Below, piece by piece: positions 8,107-15,710 of a stretch of 64,000 nucleotides of DNA (position 1 is the stretch's first letter; the number at the start of each line of letters is the position of its first letter). The stretch is from assembly GCA_016791385.1 (NCBI GenBank), contig JAEUMR010000040.1, positions 1 through 64,000 of the forward strand, in the 5' to 3' direction. The notes beneath the pieces are model-generated. The model saw only the letters and a list, made by a program, of their open reading frames with translations, made no database searches and was not told the DNA's origin. This stretch comes from Hyphomonadaceae bacterium. GTDB lineage: Bacteria > Pseudomonadota > Alphaproteobacteria > Caulobacterales > Aquidulcibacteraceae. The translations under genes and the position numbers were made by a program.

Positions 8107-8997
8107 ATGCGGCTTGGGATAGATTTTGGCGGCACCAAGATTGAGGCGGCGCTGCTTGATTCCCAAGGTGAAATCCTGGCGCGGCGGCGCACCCCCAATC
8201 CTGGGTCGTACGAGGGTGCGGTGCGTGCAGTGGCGGACTTGGCGGCGCGAATCGAGCAGGAGGCCGGCGCCCGGGCGCGCACGGTGGGCGTGGCCATGCC
8301 CGGTTCGCTCTCGCCGCTGACTGGGCTTGTCCGCAACGCCAACTCGCTTTGGCTCAACGGCAAGCCTTTCCGCCAGGACCTGCAAGCGGCGCTCGCCCGC
8401 CCGGTGCGTGTGGAAAACGACGCCAATTGTTTCGCGCTGTCGGAAGCGGCGGACGGCGCTGCGGCGGACGCACGGGTGGTGTTCGGGGCGATCCTCGGCA
8501 CCGGATGCGGCGGCGGCGTGGTTGTCGATGGGCGTATCATCGAGGGCTTGAACAAGGTCGGCGGCGAGTGGGGGCACACGCCCTTGCCGTGGCCGCGCGC
8601 GGACGAATGGCCGGCGCCGCGGCATTGGTGCGGGCGGCGCGGCTGCCTTGAGGAATGGATCTCCGGTTCCGGCTTCAAGCGCTGGTCGGGCATGAGCGCA
8701 CCAGACGCCGATGAACGTGCGCGCGCTGGCGATGCGCAAGCACGCGTCGCGCTCGATCTTCTGGCTGATCGCATTTCTCGGGGACTATCGGTGGTGATCG
8801 ACATTCTCGATCCCGATGTGATCGTCTTCGGCGGCGGGCTCTCCAATGTCGAGGCGCTGTACCCAAGCGTGCGCGGCAAGCTGATCGCGCATGTGTTCTC
8901 CGATGTCGTGCGCACCAAGGTCGTCAAGAACAAGCACGGCGATTCCTCCGGCGTGCGCGGCGCGGCGTGGCTGTTCACGGCGGAAGAGGCGGCGTGA
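8107..8997 (+). CDS. ROK family sugar kinase
   Basis: A 296-aa kinase of the ROK family (fructokinase, mannokinase and N-acetylglucosamine kinase group), which phosphorylates a hexose with ATP in the cytoplasm. N-terminal LGIDFGGTKIEAALL is the ATP phosphate loop. ENDANCFALSEA carries the catalytic Asp region and GTGCGGGVV follows. The zinc site CGRRGCLEEWISG is the ROK signature. ATG 8107 is preferred to TTG 8101 because AAGGA sits 6 bases before it. It shares a GTGA overlap with dinB, so the two are translationally coupled. The sugar specificity is not determined. Confidence 0.92.
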   Translation: MRLGIDFGGTKIEAALLDSQGEILARRRTPNPGSYEGAVRAVADLAARIEQEAGARARTVGVAMPGSLSPLTGLVRNANSLWLNGKPFRQDLQAALARPVRVENDANCFALSEAADGAAADARVVFGAILGTGCGGGVVVDGRIIEGLNKVGGEWGHTPLPWPRADEWPAPRHWCGRRGCLEEWISGSGFKRWSGMSAPDADERARAGDAQARVALDLLADRISRGLSVVIDILDPDVIVFGGGLSNVEALYPSVRGKLIAHVFSDVVRTKVVKNKHGDSSGVRGAAWLFTAEEAA

Positions 8998-10256
8998 AGC
9001 TGTGCCGCGCCTGCGCTTGCGTCTTCGAAGGCGCGCGCTGCATGTGCGGCGAGGATCAACCGCTTGAGCACGCTGAACTCGATGTGTTGTCGATCGCGCA
9101 CCTCGATTGCGATGCGTTCTATGCTTCGATCGAGAAGCGCGACGATCCTACGTTGATGCCGCATCCCGTCATCGTCGGCGGCGGTCGGCGCGGCGTCGTT
9201 TCGACGTGTTGCTACGTGGCGCGCGCTTATGGCGTGCGGTCGGCGATGCCAATGTTCAAGGCGCTGAAGCTGTGTCCGCAGGCCAAGGTGGTGCGCGGCG
9301 ATATGGCCAAGTACGTCGAGGAGGGGCGCATCATCCGGCGCATGATGCAGGATCTGACCCCGCAGGTGCAGCCGCTGTCGATCGACGAAGCGTTCATGGA
9401 CCTTACCGGCACCGAGGCGCTGCACGGCGGCAGCCCGGCGCAATCGCTGATCAAGCTGCAGAACCGCATCTGGGATGAGCGACAGCTCACCGTTTCGATC
9501 GGGCTTTCGTTCAACAAGTTCTTGGCCAAGACGGCGAGTGATCTCGATAAGCCGCGCGGCTTTTCGGTGATCGGGCGCGCCGAAGCGCTCGCCTTTCTCG
9601 AGCCGCGCTCGGTGGCGACGTTGCCGGGCGTTGGTCCAGCAGGCGCGGCGGCGCTCGAACGCAACGGCCTGAAGCGTATCGGCGACATTCGCGCCAGCGG
9701 GCCGCAGCGGATGCGGGCGCTCTATGGCGATTGGGGTGCGCATCTGTACGCGCTGTCGATGGCGGACGATTCCCGCAAGGTCGATCCGCACGGCGAGCGC
9801 AAATCGATCTCGTCCGAGACGACGTTCTTCGAGGACGTATCCGAACGCGAAGCGCTGGAGGATATCCTGTGGCCGCTGTGCGAGAAGGTGGCCGCGCGCT
9901 GCCGCGCTAGCGAGACGGCGGGCCTCACGCTGACGCTGAAGCTGAAGGATTCGCGCTTCCGCATCATCACGCGGCGGCGCCAATTGCCGGAGCCGACCTT
10001 GCTGGCGTCGCGCATCTTCGCGCATGCGCGCGAATTGCTTGCCGCTGAAGCCGATGGCCGCACCAAATATCGCCTGATCGGCGTTGGTCTTTCCGACTTC
10101 GCCGATGCGGCCGAGGCCGATAAGGGCGATATGCTGGACCGCGATACGCCCAAGCGCGCGGCCGCTGAAGCAGCGGTCGCGAGCGCGCGGGCGAAGTTCG
10201 GCAAGGGCGCGGTGCAGACCGGCCGGTCGCTGAAGACGCAGGCCGGCGATGAATAA
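8994..10256 (+). CDS. dinB: DNA polymerase IV with N-terminal zinc ribbon
   Basis: A 420-aa Y-family translesion polymerase. The catalytic acidic motifs are HLDCDAFYASIEK (about 39-51) and LSIDEAFMD (about 133-141); thumb and little-finger regions follow. An extra N-terminal segment of about 35 residues holds C-x2-C and C-x-C pairs (LCRACACVF, ARCMCGE), a small zinc ribbon found in a subset of alphaproteobacterial DinB proteins. The GTG at 8994 overlaps the ROK kinase stop by four bases and includes the ribbon. I saw no LexA-type promoter of its own; it is probably co-transcribed with the kinase. Confidence 0.95.
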   Translation: MKLCRACACVFEGARCMCGEDQPLEHAELDVLSIAHLDCDAFYASIEKRDDPTLMPHPVIVGGGRRGVVSTCCYVARAYGVRSAMPMFKALKLCPQAKVVRGDMAKYVEEGRIIRRMMQDLTPQVQPLSIDEAFMDLTGTEALHGGSPAQSLIKLQNRIWDERQLTVSIGLSFNKFLAKTASDLDKPRGFSVIGRAEALAFLEPRSVATLPGVGPAGAAALERNGLKRIGDIRASGPQRMRALYGDWGAHLYALSMADDSRKVDPHGERKSISSETTFFEDVSEREALEDILWPLCEKVAARCRASETAGLTLTLKLKDSRFRIITRRRQLPEPTLLASRIFAHARELLAAEADGRTKYRLIGVGLSDFADAAEADKGDMLDRDTPKRAAAEAAVASARAKFGKGAVQTGRSLKTQAGDE

Positions 10257-10319
10257 GAGCCGATGACTGGCGGGCCGCAGCCCGCTAGGAAAGCGGCGGA
10301 GCATCAGGGGAGCGGGGTC

Positions 10320-10781
10320 ATGGGCCGGATTGAAGCGCGTTTGCAGGAGTTGGGCGTCACTTTGCCGACGCCGCCGGCGCCGGTGGCTTCGTATGTGCCG
10401 TTCGTGATCGTCGGCGCCATCGTGCATGTTTCCGGGCAGGTCTCGGTCGATGCGACGGGCGGCATCAAAGGCAAGCTTGGCGATTCCATCGAAGTGGAGC
10501 AGGGGCAGGCTGCGGCGCGGCTGTGCGGGCTCAACCTGCTGGCGCAGGTGAAGGCCGCCTGCGGGGGTGATCTCGACCGGGTCAAGCGCGTGGTGAAGCT
10601 CAATGGATTTGTGAACGTGACGCCAGATTTCGATCCGATCCCGCAGGTGATGAACGGCTGCTCGGACCTGATGGTGGCTGTATTCGGCGATGCGGGCCGG
10701 CATGCGCGTTCGGCGGTCGGGCAGGCCAATCTGCCGCTCAATTTCGCGGTCGAGGTCGACGGACTGTTCGAGATCGGCTGA
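10320..10781 (+). CDS. RidA/YjgF-like protein
   Basis: A 153-aa RidA-superfamily member; relatives hydrolyse reactive enamine/imine intermediates from PLP enzymes. It is of the longer subtype beginning MGRIEARLQELGVTLP, with VHVSGQVS in the core and RSAVGQANLPLN near the C-terminus, where the conserved Arg sits in the active cleft. ATG 10320 is preceded by AGGGGAGCGGGG. The gene follows dinB by about 60 bases on the same strand. Confidence 0.9.
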   Translation: MGRIEARLQELGVTLPTPPAPVASYVPFVIVGAIVHVSGQVSVDATGGIKGKLGDSIEVEQGQAAARLCGLNLLAQVKAACGGDLDRVKRVVKLNGFVNVTPDFDPIPQVMNGCSDLMVAVFGDAGRHARSAVGQANLPLNFAVEVDGLFEIG

Positions 10782-10823
10782 AGCGTCTTTTCTTCGCCGC
10801 AGAGCGCGCCCTAAACTGACGCC

Positions 10824-11978
10824 ATGGACGGAACCGACGCGCTGACGATCGAGATCGCGGGCGAACTGGCAAAGGTCGATCGCGCCGCATGGGACGCGGT
10901 CGCCAATCCTGATGCGGCAACGTACGATCCGTTCATCTCCTGGGATTTCCTGCAGGCGCTGGAAGAATCCAATTGCGCCAGTGTGGCGAAGGGCTGGCAG
11001 CCGGCGCATCTGATCGCGCGCGACGCGAGCCGGGACATTGTCGGCGCGATGCCGCTTTACGCCAAGGATCATTCCTATGGCGAGTACGTGTTCGATCATG
11101 CCTGGGCCGATGCGCTGACGCGTGCGGGCGGGCGCTATTATCCGAAGCTGCAATGCGCCGTGCCGTTCACGCCTGTGCCGGGGCGGCGCATTTTCGCGCG
11201 CGATGCGGCAGTGGAGGCGGCGCTGGCGCAAGCGGCGATCGGCATTGCTCAGCGCGCGGGCGCATCTTCGGTGCACATGACGTTCGCGAGCGAAGGATTG
11301 TGCGAGCGTCTGGCCCCGCTCGGATACCTCACGCGCACCGGGCTGCAATATCATTGGTTCAATCAGGGCTACGGCTCGTTCGCGGAGTTTCTCGGCGAGC
11401 TGTCCTCGCAAAAGCGCAAGGCGATCCGGCGCGAGCGCGAACGGGCGCGCGAAGGCGTCGTGATTAAACGCTTGCAGGGGCGTGACATCGCCGAGCGCGA
11501 TTGGGATTTCTTCTTCCGCTGCTACATGGATACCGGCTCGCGCAAGTGGGGCTCGCCCTATCTCAACCGCAGCTTCTTCGCTCACCTCGGCGAGCGCATG
11601 GCCGACAAGTGCGTGCTGTTTGTTGCCGAAGCTGACGGCAAGCCGGCGGCGGCGGCGCTGAATCTGATCGGCGGCGAAGCGCTCTATGGCCGCTATTGGG
11701 GACGCGTCGCCGACATCCCGTTCCTGCACTTTGAGCTCTGCTATTACCAAGCCATCGACTTGGCGATTGAACTCAAGTTGCCTCGTGTCGAGGCGGGTGC
11801 GCAGGGCGAGCACAAATTGGCGCGCGGTTATGTGCCGGCGCCAACCTACAGCGCGCACTGGATTGCCCATCCTGGTTTGCGCGCGGCAGTGATGCGCTAT
11901 CTCGATGCGGAGACGCCTGCGATTGCAGAAGAGGCCGAAGAATTGCGCGACCACGCGCCGTTCAAACAAGGCGAGTAG
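10824..11978 (+). CDS. FemAB/GNAT-like acyltransferase (PF04339 type)
   Basis: A 384-aa protein of the family annotated 'peptidogalycan biosynthesis/recognition' (GNAT fold, FemAB-related). Landmarks are YDPFISWDFLQALEES near the N-terminus, HMTFASEG in the middle, HWFNQGYGSFAEFL, KRKAIRRERE and the C-terminal EAGAQGEHKLARGY, all regular features of the family. No signal peptide is present. It probably transfers an aminoacyl or acyl group in cell-envelope metabolism, but the substrate is unknown. Only a weak ribosome-binding site precedes the ATG. Confidence 0.85.
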   Translation: MDGTDALTIEIAGELAKVDRAAWDAVANPDAATYDPFISWDFLQALEESNCASVAKGWQPAHLIARDASRDIVGAMPLYAKDHSYGEYVFDHAWADALTRAGGRYYPKLQCAVPFTPVPGRRIFARDAAVEAALAQAAIGIAQRAGASSVHMTFASEGLCERLAPLGYLTRTGLQYHWFNQGYGSFAEFLGELSSQKRKAIRRERERAREGVVIKRLQGRDIAERDWDFFFRCYMDTGSRKWGSPYLNRSFFAHLGERMADKCVLFVAEADGKPAAAALNLIGGEALYGRYWGRVADIPFLHFELCYYQAIDLAIELKLPRVEAGAQGEHKLARGYVPAPTYSAHWIAHPGLRAAVMRYLDAETPAIAEEAEELRDHAPFKQGE

Positions 11979-12309
11979 CCGGACAGCGCGGCGCGCTTCC
12001 GGGTTTGCGTTTCACTCTGCTCCGATGGGAGCGCGGGGCGCGCTCCGGCGGAGCGCTCAGAAGTGTAGTGCGTGGGGTGGTGCCGAAGCGCGCCCTCGCG
12101 CGGATTGTTGTTCGCCGGCGCGAGCCTGGGGCGTTGCGGTCATGCCGGAGGGCCATGCGTTCAAACGGACGGATAAGTAGCTGATCGCCGCGTTGCCGCT
12201 TCGCAGTCGATCTCCGCAAACGCTGGGGGTCCGGACCATGGACTTAGCGCCGTGCTCGACGTTCCCGGTCGACGTGCGGCGGGGGCCAACAGCGCGAACT
12301 CTCACTTCA

Positions 12310-12377
12310 CGTCATTCCGGAGCTTGCGTAGCAAGACCCCCGGAACCGGCTTGCGCTGCGCGCGTCCGGGATGACGG
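12310..12377. repeat. REP-like palindromic element
   Basis: Ends CGTCATTCCGGA and TCCGGGATGACG are inverted copies, enclosing a small hairpin CTTGC-GTA-GCAAG (12323-12335) and GC-rich arms. This arrangement resembles the dispersed 'cgtcat-tccgg' intergenic repeats of many alphaproteobacteria. Only one clear copy was seen in this window. Confidence 0.6.
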
Positions 12378-12481
12378 TGTGTGATAGTTCGCACTTTCCC
12401 GCCGGTGCTTTCGAGTTTCATCCTCCTCGAAACTGGAGTGTTCCAGCGTCGCCGCTTTCACACTCCTTCACGTTCAATCCG

Positions 12482-12532
12482 CGTCTTCTGCGCTGTTTGG
12501 CGTTGGTACCGACAACCTCCCTGCAGAAGACG
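12482..12532. repeat. 10-bp inverted repeat with structured loop
   Basis: CGTCTTCTGC (12482-12491) pairs with GCAGAAGACG (12523-12532). The 31-base loop contains GTTGG-TAC-CGAC, a second short stem. It could be a transcript structure or a relic of a small mobile element; no function can be assigned. Confidence 0.4.
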
Positions 12533-13035
12533 AGCCATCTTCGCATGAGATCAAGCCGGTCGGATTGAATCGAACGGGCGCGTCTCCGAGACGGCAACAA
12601 GGGCTGCACAATCGCTCAAAACGCGGACTTTCTGCCGTGTTTGGCGAACCAAGTCTCGTGCTGGAATGGGCTAGGGTGCGTGCGTATCCAACAAACATTT
12701 TAGCATCGCGCGATGCTCACGCGCATTCGGCGCTGAAGTGCGACAGCGATCATGCGTCTAGAGAGGTGTTGGGGCTGGCGTGTCCGCCGTCGTCGTGAGG
12801 GCTGACTCAATTCTGCGGCGGTCACCGCTACGAAGTTGAAGTCAGATTCAAATTCGTACGCTGTCTCAATTCGAACTCATGCGAACTGAAACGTACAATA
12901 CATTTGCTGCGCTCGCGCTTGATCAATGTCGACTCGACTGCAATGTCTCGAATTCGAGAGTGTCGGCGCTGGCGCGAAGATGCTAAGCAAGTGCTTCGGC
13001 CATGGGGAACCTTCTCTGCTGAGTGAAGGGGGCGA

Positions 13036-14007
13036 ATGAACAGCTATTCGGCTTCTGCGCGAGATATTCGCCAGCCGGCGACTCAAGACGAGTTGCTCTC
13101 CATTCTGCGTTGTCCGGAGACGCGCGAGCCATTGCATCGTGCGTCGGAGCGCGAGCTGGAAACTCTGTCGGGGAGGCGTTGGGCCTTTAGGGATGGCATA
13201 GCGAGTTTTGTCGGCGCTAATTCTGACAGCCACGCGGCGGCGTCCGACGTCCAACACTTGTACGAGGCAAACCGCTCGCCAGACGCGAAGGGTTTTATGG
13301 ATGGACGCAGCGTGTCGCTCGACCATGAGCGCAAGTGCATAGCGCAGCTAAGCCGGCACTTTCGACGCGGAGGCCGCTATCTGCTTGATGCTGGCAGCGG
13401 CCCCATCGCGCATAGGGAATTGCTGCAATACAGCACCGCTTATGAGCGCCGGGTTTGCGTGGATTTATCGCTGCCTGCGCTTCGGGGCGCTCAAGCTAAA
13501 CTCGGCGAGCGCGGCATCTACGTGCAGGGTGATCTGACCAATCTGCCGATTGCTACGGGCTCGATGGATGCCGTTACGTGCAATCATGTCCTGTATCAAA
13601 TTCCGGCTGAGCAGCAGGCCGCGGCATTTCTCGAACTGTGGCGCGTGTTGAAACCGGGCGGCGTTGCCGTCGCGGTCTATTGGTGGCCCGGTGCGCCTTT
13701 GGCCGCGCGTTTTGAAGAGTTGACCGAGTGCCTCGGGATGCATGGCGCGCCGGATGCAACAGAGGACGAAGCGTACAAGCCATTTGAATATTGCCACAGC
13801 CTGCAGTGGTTCACCGAACAGAATTGGCCCTTCCGCTATCGGATCGAGAGCTATTGCATCGTCGACAGCTGGTTCATGCGCCGGCGCATCAGCGCCGATT
13901 GGCGAGGCGAATTTCTGCGAAACATTCTGTGTGCCATGCAACGGTTGGCGCCGGAGTTCAGCGGGCGCAATGGCGCCGTTCCCGCCATCATCATCTACAA
14001 GGACTGA
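13036..14007 (+). CDS. Class I SAM-dependent methyltransferase, Trm112-like N-terminus
   Basis: A 323-aa protein. The first 60 residues contain LLSILRCPETREPLH, like Trm112/UPF0434 domains fused to methyltransferases, but with fewer cysteines than a full zinc site. The SAM motif I is LLDAGSGPIA (about 116-125). The acidic ribose-binding Asp is in VCVDLSLPALR, and VTCNHVLYQIP and LKPGGVAVAVYWW match motifs of the Methyltransf_11 family. AAGGGGGCGA precedes the ATG. The gene and its AT-rich upstream region look like a late arrival beside the pur genes. The substrate is unknown. Confidence 0.85.
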   Translation: MNSYSASARDIRQPATQDELLSILRCPETREPLHRASERELETLSGRRWAFRDGIASFVGANSDSHAAASDVQHLYEANRSPDAKGFMDGRSVSLDHERKCIAQLSRHFRRGGRYLLDAGSGPIAHRELLQYSTAYERRVCVDLSLPALRGAQAKLGERGIYVQGDLTNLPIATGSMDAVTCNHVLYQIPAEQQAAAFLELWRVLKPGGVAVAVYWWPGAPLAARFEELTECLGMHGAPDATEDEAYKPFEYCHSLQWFTEQNWPFRYRIESYCIVDSWFMRRRISADWRGEFLRNILCAMQRLAPEFSGRNGAVPAIIIYKD

Positions 14008-14014
14008 GCGCCGC

Positions 14015-14413
14015 TCAGCCTTTGTTCTCAACCTCGTACTTGGGCAAGTCGGCGCGCAGCGTTTCGTAGAGGCGCTCGACGAAGCGCTCTGGATCGTCGT
14101 CGACGAAATCGTCGAAATAGGCTTCGAGATTGGACTCGAAGACGTACTCGCCATCTTCGGCGAAGATGAAGCCCAATTCCTCGTCGGTCTGGACGTGGAT
14201 GATGGCGATCTGGGTTTCATCGTCGTCTTCTTCGCCGAGCGTGAAGGCGAGGCGGCGCGACTTGATATGCTTTTCCAGCACCGGCGCGAGCGCCTGCAGC
14301 GCGGCAAGATCGTCGAAGCCAGTTTCTTCACTCATCGCCGCTTCAAGGCGATTGCGCGCGGAATCGACTTCGGCGTCGAAGTCCGACGCTGGTTGAGGCT
14401 TCTTCGGGCTCAT
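14015..14413 (-). CDS. Acidic conserved hypothetical protein downstream of purQ
   Basis: A 132-aa very acidic soluble protein without signal peptide or membrane segment. It contains [19 protein letters not shown] and a C-terminal [18 protein letters not shown]. No family function is known to me. Its ATG overlaps the purQ stop in ATGA (14410-14413), so the two are translationally coupled and expressed together; whether it has any link to purine synthesis is not shown. It is convergent with the methyltransferase gene, ending 7 bases from it. Confidence 0.75.
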   Translation of the reverse strand: MSPKKPQPASDFDAEVDSARNRLEAAMSEETGFDDLAALQALAPVLEKHIKSRRLAFTLGEEDDDETQIAIIHVQTDEELGFIFAEDGEYVFESNLEAYFDDFVDDDPERFVERLYETLRADLPKYEVENKG

Positions 14414-15072
14414 GCCGCTTCCAACAGGCTCTGGAACACCGCCGTGCCGCCGGTGCGGCCGAGCACCGGATCGGACGCGCGTTCGGGGTGGGGCATCATG
14501 CCCATCACGTTGCCGCGCTCATTGATGATGCCGGCGATGTCGTGCGCCGAGCCGTTCGGGTTCTGCAGATAGCGGAACACCACCCGGCCCTCGCTTTCGA
14601 GTCGCTTCAAGGTCTCATCGTCGGCGACGAAGCGGCCGTCGCCGTGGGCGATCGGGATTTCGGTTTCGCGCTGCTCGCGATAGGCGCGGGTGAACGCGGT
14701 GTTGCCGTTGGCGATGGCGAGCGGCACGTCCTTGCAGGCGAATTTGAGGCCCGCATTGCGGGCGAGGGCGCCTGGCAAGAGGCGCGTTTCGGTCAGCACC
14801 TGGAAGCCGTTGCAGATGCCGAGCACTAGTCCGCCACGCTCGGCGTGGGCGATCACGTCGCGGACGATCGGGCTCTTGGCCGCCATCGCCCCGGAGCGGA
14901 GATAGTCGCCGTAGGAAAAGCCCCCGGGCAGCACGACCAGATCCGTGCCGGCCGGCAGCGCCGTTTCCTTGTGCCAGACCATCGCGGCCGGCGTGCCGCT
15001 GATGCGTGTCAGGGCGCGTGCGGCGTCGCGGTCGCAATTCGACCCCGGGAAGACGATTACGGCTGATTTCAT
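14410..15072 (-). CDS. purQ: Phosphoribosylformylglycinamidine synthase subunit PurQ
   Basis: A 220-aa class I glutamine amidotransferase that supplies ammonia for the FGAM synthase step of de novo purine synthesis, working with PurL and PurS. The nucleophile elbow is [10 protein letters not shown] (Cys near 87), and the catalytic His/Glu pair is in MMPHPERA near the C-terminus. FPGSNCDRD at the start is typical. Unusually, purS lies about 3.1 kb away, beyond an inserted gene block. No Shine-Dalgarno is visible, and a promoter-like pair sits so close that the mRNA may be leaderless. Confidence 0.96.
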   Translation of the reverse strand: MKSAVIVFPGSNCDRDAARALTRISGTPAAMVWHKETALPAGTDLVVLPGGFSYGDYLRSGAMAAKSPIVRDVIAHAERGGLVLGICNGFQVLTETRLLPGALARNAGLKFACKDVPLAIANGNTAFTRAYREQRETEIPIAHGDGRFVADDETLKRLESEGRVVFRYLQNPNGSAHDIAGIINERGNVMGMMPHPERASDPVLGRTGGTAVFQSLLEAA

Positions 15073-15078
15073 GGGGGC

Positions 15079-15107
15079 TAAATACGCTGCGTCGCCGGCA
15101 AATCAAA
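15079..15107 (-). promoter_or_regulatory. Candidate purQ promoter
   Basis: On the minus strand, TTTGAT (15107-15102) and TATTTA (15084-15079) are 17 bases apart. The -10-like box ends 6 bases before the purQ ATG, which would place transcription start at or near the start codon. The boxes are imperfect, so this is only suggestive. Confidence 0.35.
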
Positions 15108-15190
15108 GGCCTGGAGGCTTGCTGCGGCCATTTGGGCGGGCCGTTTTCAGCAGAATCGCCCCGCGGACCGGGGCCTGCTAAGTTCTGCCG

Positions 15191-15280
15191 ATGCCGGTGT
15201 GGATTTACGCGATCATCGTCCTCAGCATCGCCGTCACGGCGCTGCTGACCTGGGCGCTTGCGCGGTCCGAGCGCGACTGA
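15191..15280 (+). CDS. Putative 29-aa single-TM micropeptide
   Basis: An ATG-TGA frame encodes MPVWIYAIIVLSIAVTALL followed by TWALARSERD: one membrane helix with a short charged cytoplasmic tail. It lies in the divergent region between purQ and the GFA-family gene, 25 bases before the latter. There is no good Shine-Dalgarno. The composition fits a real small membrane protein rather than chance, but coding status is unproven. It could also be a leader peptide for the downstream gene. Confidence 0.4.
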   Translation: MPVWIYAIIVLSIAVTALLTWALARSERD

Positions 15281-15305
15281 CGGCCGGATGAGCGGAGGGA
15301 AGATC

Positions 15306-15710
15306 ATGGCGGTTACGGGCGGATGTCTGTGCGGCAAGGTTCGCTACGAGCTGACGGCGCCGGCGCTGTTTGGCGGGTTCTGCTATTGCGTCGATTGCCG
15401 TAAGCAGAGCGGCAGCCATTCCGCTTCGATGGCGGTGCCGGAAGCGGGGCTCAAGATCAGCGGCGAGACGCGCGAATTCGCCACCAAGGGCGATAGCGGC
15501 AATCCGGTGATCCGCGTGTTCTGCCCCAATTGCGGCTCGGCGATCATTTCCAAGGGCGGGCGTGCTGGCGTGGTGATGCTCAAGGCCGGCACGCTCGACG
15601 ATCCCGAGCAATTCAAGCCGGCGGCGTCTATTTATGTCAGCCGCGCGCCGAGCTGGGATCCCCCGCGCCCCGGATTGCCGGCGTTCCCGGAAATGCCGCC
15701 GCAGGGCTAG
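15306..15710 (+). CDS. GFA family protein (CENP-V/GFA zinc fold)
   Basis: A 134-aa protein of the family named after the glutathione-dependent formaldehyde-activating enzyme; most members have no proven reaction. The zinc cysteines are CLCG (near 8), GFCYCVDCRKQSG (near 30) and FCPNCGS (near 75). ATG 15306 is chosen over an ATG at 15288 because GGAGGGA lies 5-6 bases upstream. It converges with the phosphotransferase gene, overlapping by 4 bases. Confidence 0.9.
   Translation: MAVTGGCLCGKVRYELTAPALFGGFCYCVDCRKQSGSHSASMAVPEAGLKISGETREFATKGDSGNPVIRVFCPNCGSAIISKGGRAGVVMLKAGTLDDPEQFKPAASIYVSRAPSWDPPRPGLPAFPEMPPQG

Larger units (their letters stand above)
11979..13035. other. Long intergenic region with repeats, no supported gene
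   Basis: About 1.06 kb without a convincing gene; the short ORFs inside have no recognisable motifs. It contains a REP-like element (12310-12377), a 10-bp inverted repeat (12482-12491 with 12523-12532), and two perfect 14-bp palindromes: GCATCGCGCGATGC (12703-12716) and TCTCGAATTCGAGA (12946-12959). TTCTGCGCTGTTTGGCG near 12487 is echoed by TTCTGCCGTGTTTGGCG near 12635. From about 12790 onward the DNA is noticeably more AT-rich than its surroundings. I found no tmRNA, RNase P, SRP or tRNA signature. Confidence 0.6.

Noticed and set aside
8094-11969. A 1291-codon open frame on the minus strand opposite the ROK kinase, dinB, RidA and FemAB-like genes
   Set aside because: Its translation is Arg/Ala/His-rich with no motifs, and the plus-strand genes beneath are all strongly supported. 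It is a GC-driven antisense shadow.
11979-13035. A tRNA, tmRNA, SRP or RNase P RNA gene in the long intergenic region
   Set aside because: No T-loop consensus, no tag-peptide reading frame and no conserved RNase P or SRP core was visible.
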